Source: Pedobacter ginsengisoli (GTDB lineage Bacteria; Bacteroidota; Bacteroidia; Sphingobacteriales; Sphingobacteriaceae). Taken from it: a DNA stretch of 64,000 nucleotides. Both the position numbers and the translations under genes were made by a program. Positions 26,594 to 35,561 of the stretch are shown piece after piece. Location: NCBI RefSeq assembly GCF_030244015.1, contig NZ_JASSYX010000003.1, positions 620,001 through 684,000 of the forward strand. Reading direction: 5' to 3'. Position 1 is the stretch's first letter, and every line of letters begins with the position of its first letter. The notes beneath the pieces are model-generated. The model ran no database searches. It saw nothing but the letters and a program-made list of their open reading frames with translations, and was not told the origin of the DNA.

Positions 26594-27168
26594 ATCCCCA
26601 GTTGTTTCAGACTTCCCCACAATACTTTTTTGCCGTTCTGGTCTTCTTCCAGTTTACGGAGTTCTGCCGAAAAGATCAGTTTTACTTCGCCTTCCGTTAC
26701 CATGGTATTTTCAGGATGGTTGCCTAAGCCAAGATGCTGCGGGGAAACGCCGAACGCAAAGACTATGACGCTTGAAAAATAAGACTGGAGCTGTGCGAAG
26801 CTAACACCGGCGTGATTTGCATAATTTAGTAGGGCAAAATCATTGGCGCTAAGGTTTACCGACTTTACAATTTTTCTGAGCAGTTCTCTGCCCTTCTCGT
26901 CACTTACCTCGTTTTCCTTGTCGTTGACCAGGATCAGTATGTTGCGTTTGTTATTTCCAAGAAATTTAAAAGCGGGCGCGGCCGTTTCTGCCTGCGGGGC
27001 TTCCTGTACTGCAGGTTCAGCAGGTATAGTCTCCGCTTCCGGCACTTCCCCTATCGTTTCCTCCTGCTTTTCTCTGTTTTGCAGCACTTCAGCTTCAGTG
27101 ACCAGGTAAATATCGTCTGTGAAAAATAAGCGCAAGGCCTGTTCGTCTGTTGTAAGTTGGCTCGGCAT
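26590..27168 (-). CDS. Conserved hypothetical protein upstream of rdgB
   Basis: This 192-residue soluble protein has no signal peptide. An acidic, Pro/Ala/Glu-rich linker lies at about 35-65. The C-terminal two thirds appear globular (NILILVNDKENEVSDEKGRELL, then SYFSSVIVFAFGVSPQHLGL, ending KVLWGSLKQLGI). I do not recognise the family. The 4-bp overlap with rdgB suggests a linked function, perhaps in nucleotide or DNA metabolism, but this is only context. Confidence 0.65.
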   Translation of the reverse strand: MPSQLTTDEQALRLFFTDDIYLVTEAEVLQNREKQEETIGEVPEAETIPAEPAVQEAPQAETAAPAFKFLGNNKRNILILVNDKENEVSDEKGRELLRKIVKSVNLSANDFALLNYANHAGVSFAQLQSYFSSVIVFAFGVSPQHLGLGNHPENTMVTEGEVKLIFSAELRKLEEDQNGKKVLWGSLKQLGI

Positions 27169-27277
27169 TAATGATAATTTTATTGGAAATCTTTTTTCTG
27201 TTAAAATTAGTTAAATATCTCATTATAGTGCCTTTATTTATTACTTTTATGCCTTAAAATTTACACCACAATTTCTT

Positions 27278-27868
27278 TTGAGAAAAGCTTACTGCGTCAT
27301 TATCCTGTGTTTTATTACAAGTGCCATGTTTGCACAGAATGTAGCTATAGTAAATGGAAAACCGTTGAGCAGCAGAGAATTTATGTGGTTTTATAAAAAG
27401 AACCATGCAGGCAATACCGGGGCGTCTTATAGCGATTTGGAAACTTATCTGAACCTTTATATCGACTTTAAACTCAAGGTACTGGATGCTAAAGAATTGG
27501 GGCTGGATAAAGATACGGCTTACCTGGCAGAGGTAAAGGATTATGAACTGGCATTGAACACGCAAAAAAGAGTTTCTAAATCTAAGCCGGAATATACTTT
27601 TATGACAAACGAGTACAGGAATGCGGTTTTGATGTTCAACCTGACAGAGCAAAAGATCTGGGAAAAGGCACAAAACGGAGAAATTGAGCTCCGTGCTTTT
27701 TATGATGGCCACAAAAGCGACTATCCGCAGGGCTCTTTTGAAGAGGTAAAGGGGCAGGTCATTACAGATTATCAGCAAAGCCTGGAAGATCAGTGGATCG
27801 CGGAATTGCGTAAACGGTATGCGGTAAAGATCAACCCCGATGAGTTAAAAAAACTGGCGAAGCATTAA
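27278..27868 (+). CDS. SurA-like chaperone fragment without PPIase domain, exported
   Basis: This 196-residue protein starts with TTG at 27278 and has a signal peptide (about 1-19, ending MFAQN). Residues 20-125 resemble the N-terminal helical region of Bacteroidota SurA/PpiD-type foldases (VNGKPLSSREFMWFYKKNH). The remainder resembles the family's extreme C-terminus (GSFEEVKGQVITDYQQSLE, WIAELRKRYAVKIN). The long middle containing parvulin domains in the usual 600-700-residue relatives is missing, with the frame intact. It is likely a compact chaperone-only variant, but a fused deletion remnant is possible. The full surA follows on the same strand. Confidence 0.7.
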   Translation: MRKAYCVIILCFITSAMFAQNVAIVNGKPLSSREFMWFYKKNHAGNTGASYSDLETYLNLYIDFKLKVLDAKELGLDKDTAYLAEVKDYELALNTQKRVSKSKPEYTFMTNEYRNAVLMFNLTEQKIWEKAQNGEIELRAFYDGHKSDYPQGSFEEVKGQVITDYQQSLEDQWIAELRKRYAVKINPDELKKLAKH

Positions 27869-27893
27869 TTACCGCTGATAAAATATATAATAT

Positions 27894-27901
27894 TAAATTT
27901 G
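27894..27901 (+). promoter_or_regulatory. Candidate -7 box of surA
   Basis: TAAATTTG matches TAnnTTTG and lies 29 nt before the surA ATG. The -33 region has no clear TTG, so this may be an internal promoter of the run or a chance match. Confidence 0.35.
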
Positions 27902-27930
27902 CAAAGAGAATACAATTGAACAACCATAGA

Positions 27931-29295
27931 ATGAGGAAATTTTTAACAATAGCATGCGCATTGATTTGTTTGTTTACCAGCACGCAGGCACAAAAGAAAA
28001 ATATAGATAAGGTCATTGCAGTCTTAGGGAGCAATATTATTTTACTTTCAGATCTGAACCAGCAGTATGCGCAGTACTTAAATTCGGGAAACCCGGACAA
28101 TCCGGCTATAAAATGCTATATCCTCCAGCAGATCCTTACCCAAAAACTGTTAAAGCAGCAGGCGGAAATTGATTCGATAGAGGTAGATGAGTCCATGGTT
28201 GACGAGGAAGTGGACAAGCGGATGCGCTACCAGATCCAGAAAGCCGGCGGGCAGGAAAGACTCGAACAGTTTTTAAACCGCTCAGTGCTCCAGTATAAGG
28301 ATGAGATCAGACCGGACATCAAAGAACAGCTGATCTCCAACAAGATGCAGCAAAAGATCACTCAGGATGTCATTGTTACCCCATTAGAGGTGAAACGCTA
28401 TTTCGACGGGTACAAAAAAGACAGTCTGCCTGATATTCCTACTGAGTTTGAGGTAGGTGAGATTGTACTGCACCCTAAACTGACGAAGGCAGAAAAGCAA
28501 AAGACCTATGATAAAATTGATGCGCTGAGGCTAAGGGTAAAAAGCGGTGAGGATTTTGCGTTCTTAGCCAAAACTTATTCAGAAGATACGGGTTCTGCTC
28601 CGGACGGGGGTGATCTTGGGTTCTTCGACCGCAAGCAAATGGTGAAGGAATTTACGGCATGGGCTTTCAAATTAAAACCAGGTGAAATGTCCCCGGTATT
28701 TGAGACAGAACACGGATACCACATTCTTCAGGTCATTGAGCGCCGCGGGGAGCAGGTCCAGGCCCGCCACATTCTGATCCGCCCGCAAACCACTCCTCAA
28801 AGTTTGGAACGCGCTAAGCTTCATGCGGACACCATTTACAAAAGCATTGTTGAAAAAAAGCTTCCTTTTTCAACGGCTGCTTCTATGTACTCAGACAATA
28901 AAGATTCTCAATATAACGGCGGTATGCTGCTGTATGCTGATCAGCAAACTGCAAGGACAACATTCATTCCGGCGGACAAACTGGATCCCAAAGTATTCCT
29001 TGTTGTAGATACCATGAAAGTTGGAGGAATCTCGAAACCAGTACTTTTTACTGAACCTGATGGAAAAGAGGCTTATAAAATCCTGTATCTAAAATCAAAG
29101 ATCCCTCCTCATAAAGGAAACCTCGAGCAGGACTATGCCAAATTTAAGGAACAGGCCCAGCAGGAAAAGACCAATAGAATACTAAGTGACTGGTTTGAGA
29201 AAAGAAGAGAGGATACCTATATCAGGATTGACGATGAGTACAGCAGTTGTCCTGAGTTAAAGATCTGGACCAAAAATATGACTGCTAAAAAATAA
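27931..29295 (+). CDS. surA: SurA-like periplasmic peptidyl-prolyl isomerase/chaperone
   Basis: SurA helps outer-membrane proteins cross the periplasm and fold. From ATG at 27931 the protein is 454 residues with a signal peptide (about 1-20, ending TQAQ). The N-terminal helical chaperone domain (about 25-165) is followed by two parvulin-type domains. The first has FEVGEIVLHPK and GGDLGFFDRKQM with FETEHGYHILQV. The second begins VQARHILIRPQ and is more divergent. ATG at 27931 is preferred to the TTG at 27916. It follows the short SurA-like gene and is 6 bp from the MoxR gene. Confidence 0.92.
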   Translation: MRKFLTIACALICLFTSTQAQKKNIDKVIAVLGSNIILLSDLNQQYAQYLNSGNPDNPAIKCYILQQILTQKLLKQQAEIDSIEVDESMVDEEVDKRMRYQIQKAGGQERLEQFLNRSVLQYKDEIRPDIKEQLISNKMQQKITQDVIVTPLEVKRYFDGYKKDSLPDIPTEFEVGEIVLHPKLTKAEKQKTYDKIDALRLRVKSGEDFAFLAKTYSEDTGSAPDGGDLGFFDRKQMVKEFTAWAFKLKPGEMSPVFETEHGYHILQVIERRGEQVQARHILIRPQTTPQSLERAKLHADTIYKSIVEKKLPFSTAASMYSDNKDSQYNGGMLLYADQQTARTTFIPADKLDPKVFLVVDTMKVGGISKPVLFTEPDGKEAYKILYLKSKIPPHKGNLEQDYAKFKEQAQQEKTNRILSDWFEKRREDTYIRIDDEYSSCPELKIWTKNMTAKK

Positions 29296-29301
29296 CAATA
29301 T

Positions 29302-30264
29302 ATGCAGTTTGAAAACGACATTAAAGCGGTAGACGCCCTCCATCTGGCCTATAACAACATCAAATCAGAAATCGGCAAAATCGTTATCGGACAGGAAGAG
29401 GTCGTAAAATCAGTATTGATCTCTATCTTTAGTAACGGTCACTGCCTGTTGGTTGGTGTACCGGGACTGGCCAAAACATTACTGGTGCAAACCGTAGCTG
29501 ACGTAATGGATCTGCAGTTCAACAGGATCCAGTTCACGCCGGACCTGATGCCAAGCGACATCATTGGTGCCGAGATCCTTGGTGACGACAGGAATTTCAA
29601 GTTCATTCACGGCCCTGTATTTTCAAATATAGTCCTGGCAGACGAGATCAACAGGACCCCTCCGAAAACACAGGCAGCTTTATTGGAAGCCATGCAGGAA
29701 AAAGCAGTTACGGCAGCTGGTCAGCGGCATGTACTGCCAAACCCCTTCTTTGTACTGGCTACGCAGAATCCGATTGAGCAGGAAGGTACCTACCCCCTTC
29801 CGGAAGCACAACTTGACCGTTTTATGTTCAACATACACCTGGACTACCCTTCTTTTGCTGAAGAGCTGACGATAGTGAAAAGTACAACCAGCAATGCTGA
29901 TGTAAAGCTTAAAAAGATCATAGATGCCAAACAGATCCAGTACTTTCAAAAACTGATCAGAAATATCCCGGTGACAGACAATGTAGTGGAGTATGCAGTG
30001 AAACTGGCGAGTAAAACACGTCCGAATACTGCCCTGGCTACTGAAGATGTCAACAAATACATCAACTGGGGAGCTGGTCCCCGGGCTTCCCAATTCCTGG
30101 TAATAGGAGCCAAATGCCACGCTGCGATATCAGGCAAATATTCGCCGGATATCGAAGATGTTCAGGCTGTGGCAGAGCCGATACTCCGCCACCGCATTGT
30201 TCGTAATTATCGTGCAGAAGCAGAAGGGTTATCAGTAGAGCAGATTATTAAAAACCTGTTCTAA
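29302..30264 (+). CDS. MoxR-family AAA+ ATPase
   Basis: This 320-residue AAA+ ATPase has Walker A GVPGLAKT at 52-59, Walker B VLADEINR, and the MoxR-typical blocks QFTPDLMPSDIIG and ATQNPIEQEGTYPLPEAQLDRF. MoxR proteins act as chaperones that help assemble metalloprotein or membrane complexes, usually with VWA-domain partners. No VWA or DUF58 gene follows here; the next gene is convergent. It lies 6 bp after surA, which suggests co-transcription and a link to envelope protein assembly. The stop overlaps the convergent gene by 4 bp. Confidence 0.94.
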   Translation: MQFENDIKAVDALHLAYNNIKSEIGKIVIGQEEVVKSVLISIFSNGHCLLVGVPGLAKTLLVQTVADVMDLQFNRIQFTPDLMPSDIIGAEILGDDRNFKFIHGPVFSNIVLADEINRTPPKTQAALLEAMQEKAVTAAGQRHVLPNPFFVLATQNPIEQEGTYPLPEAQLDRFMFNIHLDYPSFAEELTIVKSTTSNADVKLKKIIDAKQIQYFQKLIRNIPVTDNVVEYAVKLASKTRPNTALATEDVNKYINWGAGPRASQFLVIGAKCHAAISGKYSPDIEDVQAVAEPILRHRIVRNYRAEAEGLSVEQIIKNLF

Positions 30265-31145
30265 AGACCGTCCTGTACTGCCTTATAGAGATTGGGATAA
30301 TCTGTCACTACACCATCAACACCCAGACCTATCAGGTATTTCATATCCTTAGCAGAATTAACTGTCCAGGGGATGATCTTAACGCCGGATTCATGACAGC
30401 GGTCTACTAGGCTCTTTCCAACAAGGACCGAATAAGGACTGTACACAGTTGGCCTAAAACCAAGCTCACTAATATTTACTTCGAAGTCTATCTTTTCATC
30501 GACAAACAAAGCGGTTTTAACTTTAGGATAGTGCTCATGTAAGTATTGCAGTGTGCGGATGTCAAATGATTGTATAGTCACCCTTTTTGAGAGTTTCTTA
30601 CGGTTCACCACCTCCATGATCAGTTCAACAAATTCTGCCGGTTCAGGCTGAAATTCGTTGTCCCCGTTAGGAATGGTCTTGGTTTCGATACTGTAATTGG
30701 GCTTGGGCAGCTTATTTTCCTTTATATAGCTTTCCACGGAATCGATGGTTTCCTCCAGCAGGGGCTTGCATGCAACGTACTTCTGCTGATAAGGAAACCG
30801 GTTATGAACTTTGCTGCCTACATCAAACTTCTGAACATCGGCATAGTCCATCTGGTAAATATTATATGATTTTTGTTCTTTAAGCGTGATGGGTTTACCA
30901 TCGGGCTTGAGGCTATACTCATGGTTAAAATACGGCTCCTGAGACAGGATTACTTTTTTGTCTTTGGTTATTACCGCATTCATCGAGATGGTATTTGCAC
31001 CCAGGTCGAGCGCCTTCAGCATACCTTTGATGGTATTTTCCGGCATGATGCCCCTGGCCCCGCGATTGCCCTGAAGATCAAATGCCTGCCCGGATACCCG
31101 CACTGCTGCAAAAAGCATCAACAATAGGAATGTATATCTTCTCAT
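30261..31145 (-). CDS. Glycerophosphodiester phosphodiesterase-family protein lacking catalytic residues
   Basis: This 294-residue protein has a signal peptide (about 1-19, ending VSGQ) and a GDPD TIM-barrel. Active GDPD enzymes release sn-glycerol-3-phosphate and use the motifs HRG, PENT, a Glu-x-Asp pair and a His-Asp. Here the HRG histidine is Asn27, Glu36 of PENT remains, the Glu and Asp positions are Ser54 and Asn56 (TISMNAVITKD), and the second catalytic His is Gln69 (LSQEPYF). Later motifs such as SIETK and VTDYPN persist. The fold is kept but catalysis as known is unlikely. It may be a binding or scaffold protein. Confidence 0.88.
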   Translation of the reverse strand: MRRYTFLLLMLFAAVRVSGQAFDLQGNRGARGIMPENTIKGMLKALDLGANTISMNAVITKDKKVILSQEPYFNHEYSLKPDGKPITLKEQKSYNIYQMDYADVQKFDVGSKVHNRFPYQQKYVACKPLLEETIDSVESYIKENKLPKPNYSIETKTIPNGDNEFQPEPAEFVELIMEVVNRKKLSKRVTIQSFDIRTLQYLHEHYPKVKTALFVDEKIDFEVNISELGFRPTVYSPYSVLVGKSLVDRCHESGVKIIPWTVNSAKDMKYLIGLGVDGVVTDYPNLYKAVQDGL

Positions 31146-31162
31146 ATCTGTTTATTGCCGGA

Positions 31163-32020
31163 TTAGCGTTCTGCCGGTGCGAACACCATCGCAATCAGGT
31201 TCCAGTTGTGGTCGGCCTGACGTTCATAGACAAACACATAATGAAAGCTCTCTCTCAGATCAGCCTTATAATCCACAGCAGCAACACCGTAGGTATAGGC
31301 GAAATCACCACCATCAGCTTTATTTACCTTAGTTGTTTTTAAGTTTACTTTGCTCATCATGCTGTTAAAAAAAGCGATCGCTTTGTCTTTACCTATAATC
31401 GGCTCATACCCCGGAAAAAGAATCCTTACATCGGGATTGACAAAACCGGCAAAAGCCGAGACACCATAAGATTTTAACGTTGCATTCAATGTAGATTCAG
31501 TGGTTGCGATGATACCCGTCCCGGCTTCTCTTTGTTTGTCGTTCAGGAATTTAGGTTTATACGATTCCTTAGGCTCGATGAACTCTGTCTTTACCTTATT
31601 CAATGGCTTATTATGGGAAATGCTCAGATCAAGAGCTAAAACCCATTTTCCGTCAACAGCCTTCCAAACTGAGAAATATTGTCCGTAAGAAGTTTCAGTA
31701 CCATTATCGGTATACGGGCCGGTTGTAAAACCCCAGTCTCCGCTTTTTGAAACCCTGGCATAAACAGGCTTCCAGCTGAGGTCTTTGGTATCGCCCTCAG
31801 TTGCATAATAAGTTTTTGCACTCACAGGATTTGGTCTGAATACTAAAGTGTTGTCATCAGAATAGGTGGAGAAGGCAGTCTTAGCTCCTGTTTTGGACAG
31901 TTTCTCGGCAAAATCTTCCTCGGCATTTACTAACGATCTGGTAGTTCCATCAGATTTTTGAGCATAAGCTCCGAATGTCAGGGATGCGGCGACAATAGTA
32001 TAAAGAAATTTATTCATCAT
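31163..32020 (-). CDS. Exported NTF2/SnoaL-like (DUF4440-type) protein
   Basis: From ATG at 32020 the protein is 285 residues with a signal peptide (about 1-20, ending AYAQ). Two half-domains look like the cone-shaped NTF2/SnoaL fold: about 30-150 (NAEEDFAEKLSKTGAKTAF, then WGFTTGPYTDNG) and about 170-285 (STLNATLKSYGVSAFAGF, FAYTYGVAAVDYK). Such proteins bind small ligands or act as simple isomerases; no catalytic residue stands out. The extension to 32092 is unsupported. It is 17 bp upstream of the GDPD-like gene on the same strand, so the two are probably co-transcribed. Confidence 0.75.
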   Translation of the reverse strand: MMNKFLYTIVAASLTFGAYAQKSDGTTRSLVNAEEDFAEKLSKTGAKTAFSTYSDDNTLVFRPNPVSAKTYYATEGDTKDLSWKPVYARVSKSGDWGFTTGPYTDNGTETSYGQYFSVWKAVDGKWVLALDLSISHNKPLNKVKTEFIEPKESYKPKFLNDKQREAGTGIIATTESTLNATLKSYGVSAFAGFVNPDVRILFPGYEPIIGKDKAIAFFNSMMSKVNLKTTKVNKADGGDFAYTYGVAAVDYKADLRESFHYVFVYERQADHNWNLIAMVFAPAER

Positions 32021-32096
32021 GTTTTTATAGTTAAAAATGCTAATATAGGATTTGACAGGTTTAATCACTTCAAAATTAATCAACAATTGCACAATA

Positions 32097-33557
32097 CTAC
32101 GCCTTGCTCCAGGTAGTACCTTCCTTGCTATCTTTCAGCTGTATGCCCATGCTTTGCAGTCCAAGGCGTATTTTATCCGAAGTAGCATAGTCCTTGTTTT
32201 CTTTGGCCGCTTTTCTGATGTCGATGACCAGGTCCAGCACGGAATTAAGTTCCAGGTTTGAGGTATCTTCATCTTTCAGGCCAAAAATATCAAATACGAA
32301 ATCATTGATCAGCTTTTTTAGCTTTTCAAGCTCCGGCGCTGATATTGATCCCTTGCCGTCATGAACAGTATTGATGATCCGGACAGCTTCAAACAGCTCT
32401 GCAATGACGACCGGACTGTTAAAATCGTCATTCATAGCCTTCACGCATTTATCGGTTATGGCATCAATGTCAAAATCGTTTGTTTCTGAAGCATTCAGTT
32501 TATCCAGCAGGTTCACTGCATTCATCAGTTTTCTGAACCCTTTTTCTGAAGCATCAAGTGCCTCATTGGAAAAATCGAGCGTACTTCTGTAGTGTGCCTG
32601 GAACATAAAGAACTTCACTGTCATCGGGCTGAAGCCTTTAGTGAGCAAAGGATGGTCTCCCGTAAAAAGCTCTCCCGGAAGAAAACCATTGCCCAGAGAT
32701 TTAGACATCCGCGAGCCATTGACGGTCAGCATATTGGTGTGCATCCAGTATTTTGCCGGCTGCTTGTGACTGCAGGCTTCCGACTGTGCAATTTCATTGG
32801 TATGGTGTGTAGCAGCAAGGTCCATTCCGCCGCCATGGATGTCAAACTGATCGCCCAGGTATTTAGCGCTCATTGCGGAACACTCAATGTGCCATCCCGG
32901 AAATCCAATACCCCATGGTGAAGGCCAGCGCATCAGCGTTTCGGGCTTGGCTTTTATCCACAATGCAAAGTCCAGCCTGCCACGCTTTTCGTCCTGCCCG
33001 CTCAGCTCACGTGTATTGGCCAGCATATCCTCCAGGTTTCTGTTGGTGAGGATGGTATAATTATATTCGCTGCTGTATTTTTCAACATCAAAATAAACTG
33101 TGCCATTGGTTTCGTAAGCATATCCATTATTGATGATCTCTTTGATCATTTCGATCTGTTCGCTGATGTGACCTGTTGCGGTAGGCTCAATACTGGGCGG
33201 GAGCGCATTGAATACACGCATCACATCGTGAAAACCAAGCGTATATTTCTGTACGATCTCCATAGGTTCCAGCTGTTCCAGTTTTGCTCTTTTTGCAAAT
33301 TTATCATCCCCCTCGTCCCTGTCTCCCTCAAGGTGACCGGCATCGGTAATGTTGCGTACATAGCGAACTTTGTAGCCACTGTATTTCAGGTACCTGAATA
33401 TCAGGTCAAAGGACAGGAAAGTACGGCAATTGCCCAGATGAACATCACTATAAACAGTAGGTCCGCAAACATATATGCCCACATTCGGCGCATTCAGAGG
33501 TTCAAAGATTTCTTTTTTACGGGTTAGGGTATTGTATAGCTGCAAGCCTGTATTCAT
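32097..33557 (-). CDS. cysS: Cysteinyl-tRNA synthetase
   Basis: CysRS charges tRNA-Cys. The 486-residue class I synthetase has the HIGH-type site in [15 protein letters not shown], the zinc ligands including Cys in CGPTVY and the WHIECSAMS block with the later [10 protein letters not shown], and the KMSKS motif as RMSKSLGN. The length is normal. The ATG at 33557 is supported by a TACCTTTG box ending 4 nt upstream on the minus strand. The upstream EEP gene ends 18 bp away. Confidence 0.98.
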   Translation of the reverse strand: MNTGLQLYNTLTRKKEIFEPLNAPNVGIYVCGPTVYSDVHLGNCRTFLSFDLIFRYLKYSGYKVRYVRNITDAGHLEGDRDEGDDKFAKRAKLEQLEPMEIVQKYTLGFHDVMRVFNALPPSIEPTATGHISEQIEMIKEIINNGYAYETNGTVYFDVEKYSSEYNYTILTNRNLEDMLANTRELSGQDEKRGRLDFALWIKAKPETLMRWPSPWGIGFPGWHIECSAMSAKYLGDQFDIHGGGMDLAATHHTNEIAQSEACSHKQPAKYWMHTNMLTVNGSRMSKSLGNGFLPGELFTGDHPLLTKGFSPMTVKFFMFQAHYRSTLDFSNEALDASEKGFRKLMNAVNLLDKLNASETNDFDIDAITDKCVKAMNDDFNSPVVIAELFEAVRIINTVHDGKGSISAPELEKLKKLINDFVFDIFGLKDEDTSNLELNSVLDLVIDIRKAAKENKDYATSDKIRLGLQSMGIQLKDSKEGTTWSKA

Positions 33558-33561
33558 GTTG

Positions 33562-33569
33562 CAAAGGTA
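33562..33569 (-). promoter_or_regulatory. Candidate -7 box of cysS
   Basis: TACCTTTG on the minus strand matches TAnnTTTG and ends 4 nt before the cysS ATG. The -33 region lies in the end of the upstream gene and has no clear TTG. A leaderless transcript is predicted. Confidence 0.5.
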
Positions 33570-33575
33570 AAAATT

Positions 33576-34691
33576 TTAAGGGTTTAATTTGAGGTCACTG
33601 CGAACAGGAAAGTGGTCTGACAATTTGGCCTCGATCACGCGGTAATTGAGTACTTTAAAGTCTTTCGTCGCGGCAATGTAGTCGATCTGGAAATTGGGAA
33701 ATTTCCCATTGTAAGTACGGCCCAATCCCGTACCCTGTTCCTTGAAAGTATTATTAAGGGATTCAGTAAGCTGTGTGACTGCATAAGAGGCCGGGGTATC
33801 GTTAAAATCGCCGGCGATCAGGAAGGGGGTCTTGCAGGTCTCCATATGGCCTTTCATAATGTCCACCTGGGCGCTCCGTTTCACAAATGCATCTTTCAGC
33901 ATTTTCAGTATTCTTTTTGAGGGAACGATATCCGCATCCATTTTCTGTGCTACCTTATCAATGTAATTATAATCCTGCTCACGGAAAGAGATAGACTGAA
34001 GGTGCACATTGTAGACCCTGACTTTTTTATTCCTGATCACTACGTCTGCGTAAATGCTGGCATTACCGCCAAAATCATCATTAAACTTAATAATGCCCTT
34101 ATCTTTAATGGGGTAACGTGAAAAAATGGCGAGGCCATAAGCTTCGTAGTCATTTTTCATGGAAGGCACAAAATAATAATAGGGAGTCTTCAGGATTCTC
34201 TTCAGGCTGTCCGTAATGTCAAATGTTCCTTTTTTGCGGGTAAAATATTCCTGGAAACAAATGATGTCGGGATTTTCTTTGTCTATCAGATCCAGCATTT
34301 GTTCTTTTACTGATTCTATATTTTCCTGTCCATAAGGCTTAAAGCTGTGCACATTGTAAGTCATCATTCTCACCGCTTCCGTATTGCCTTTTGGGCCTTC
34401 CCCTGATTCGCCTATTAGTCCGAATGTTGCATTAAGGGCCTGTCCGCCAAGAAATATCAGGACAAGTGTGGAGACGGCAAAGACCCATCTTTTTCTGAGG
34501 CACCACCACACAATCATCAGCACGTTAAAAAACAATATAAAGGGATAGGCCAGGCCAAAAAAGGGAATATATTTATACTCGCGCGGATCGAACCGCCCGG
34601 CAATAAAGCCCATTACCAGCAAAAGGGCCAAAACAATAGCTGTCAGGCGGACCAATTTATCCAGAAACGTTGGCTTAGACTTTTTCTTCAT
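33576..34691 (-). CDS. Membrane-anchored endonuclease/exonuclease/phosphatase (EEP) family protein
   Basis: This 371-residue protein has three N-terminal hydrophobic segments (about 13-28, 42-62 and 66-86) followed by an EEP (DNase I-like) hydrolase domain. Motifs are MMTYNVHSF, IICFQEYF (metal-binding Glu), NVHLQS, LIAGDFNDTP and the C-terminal SDHFPV with the catalytic His. The family includes nucleases and phospholipid or sugar phosphatases; the substrate is not evident. It is the last of four minus-strand genes (mutL, two rhomboids, EEP) packed within 5 bp of each other, so it is probably in that operon. Confidence 0.9.
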   Translation of the reverse strand: MKKKSKPTFLDKLVRLTAIVLALLLVMGFIAGRFDPREYKYIPFFGLAYPFILFFNVLMIVWWCLRKRWVFAVSTLVLIFLGGQALNATFGLIGESGEGPKGNTEAVRMMTYNVHSFKPYGQENIESVKEQMLDLIDKENPDIICFQEYFTRKKGTFDITDSLKRILKTPYYYFVPSMKNDYEAYGLAIFSRYPIKDKGIIKFNDDFGGNASIYADVVIRNKKVRVYNVHLQSISFREQDYNYIDKVAQKMDADIVPSKRILKMLKDAFVKRSAQVDIMKGHMETCKTPFLIAGDFNDTPASYAVTQLTESLNNTFKEQGTGLGRTYNGKFPNFQIDYIAATKDFKVLNYRVIEAKLSDHFPVRSDLKLNP

Positions 34692-34694
34692 CCC

Positions 34695-35561
34695 CTAATG
34701 ATTGCTTGCCTTAAATAAAGTTTCCTTTTCCTCCCTCGTTAATTTATCATACCCCGATTTGGAAATTTTATCTAAGATCGCATCTATTTCCTTTTGATCC
34801 ACAACAGAGATGTTCTTTTTTTCATTTCTTCCGCCGGTGCTGTTTTTGACCACCCTCAGTTTCGGTTTCCTCTTAAAGAAGGCACTCCAGTCTGTTCCGT
34901 TCTTCAGCAGTTTAATGTAGGTAAATCCAAACAAAGCGCCCCCCAGGTGAGCAAAGCTACCACCTGCATTACCGGAACTTAGTCCTATGAGATCCATGAC
35001 CACATATGCGATGGCCAGGTATTTCAGTTTCACATCGCCGAAGAACAACAACCGGATCCCGTAGTCGGGGACAAGGGTCGCCGTTGCCACTACAATAGCC
35101 ATAACTGAAGCAGAAGAGCCGATAACGGTAGCTCCGGAAGCTGTTGCTGCTGCAAAGACCGGGAAAATATTATAGGCAAGCAGGTAGATCAAAGCCCCTG
35201 CAAAACCGCCCGCTAAATAAATAAAGTGAAATTGCCTCGGTTTCAGAAAATCAAGAAAGATCCTGCCCAGCCAGTACAGCCAGAGCATATTGAACAGCAG
35301 GTGAAAAAACCCTTCATGAAAGAACTGATAGGTTAAAATGGTATAAAATCTTTCGGGCAATTTGGAGATCAACGCCGGGAAGCCGGCATATTCCCTGATA
35401 AAGCTGTCATAGGCCAGGCCGCCATTGCCCGATAAAAACACGGGCAAATTGATCAGTGCCAGTACTATAAAAATGACGGTATTGATCCCAATGTATAAAT
35501 ACGAGGGATCGCCGGATTGAAAAACCTTATACCTTAAATCCTGAAAGACTCCTTTATTCAT
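34695..35561 (-). CDS. Rhomboid family intramembrane serine protease (second of a tandem pair)
   Basis: Rhomboids cleave other membrane proteins within or near their transmembrane segments. This 288-residue member has six hydrophobic segments. The catalytic pair is probably Ser150 in VIGSSASVM (GSSA in place of the usual GxSG) and His205 in FAHLGGALFG. The HxxxN-type helix is FHLLFNMLWLYWLGR. A soluble C-terminal extension of about 70 charged residues includes a rhomboid-tail motif (DAILDKISKSGYDKLTREEK). It overlaps the upstream rhomboid gene by 8 bp and ends 3 bp before the EEP gene. Confidence 0.93.
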   Translation of the reverse strand: MNKGVFQDLRYKVFQSGDPSYLYIGINTVIFIVLALINLPVFLSGNGGLAYDSFIREYAGFPALISKLPERFYTILTYQFFHEGFFHLLFNMLWLYWLGRIFLDFLKPRQFHFIYLAGGFAGALIYLLAYNIFPVFAAATASGATVIGSSASVMAIVVATATLVPDYGIRLLFFGDVKLKYLAIAYVVMDLIGLSSGNAGGSFAHLGGALFGFTYIKLLKNGTDWSAFFKRKPKLRVVKNSTGGRNEKKNISVVDQKEIDAILDKISKSGYDKLTREEKETLFKASNH

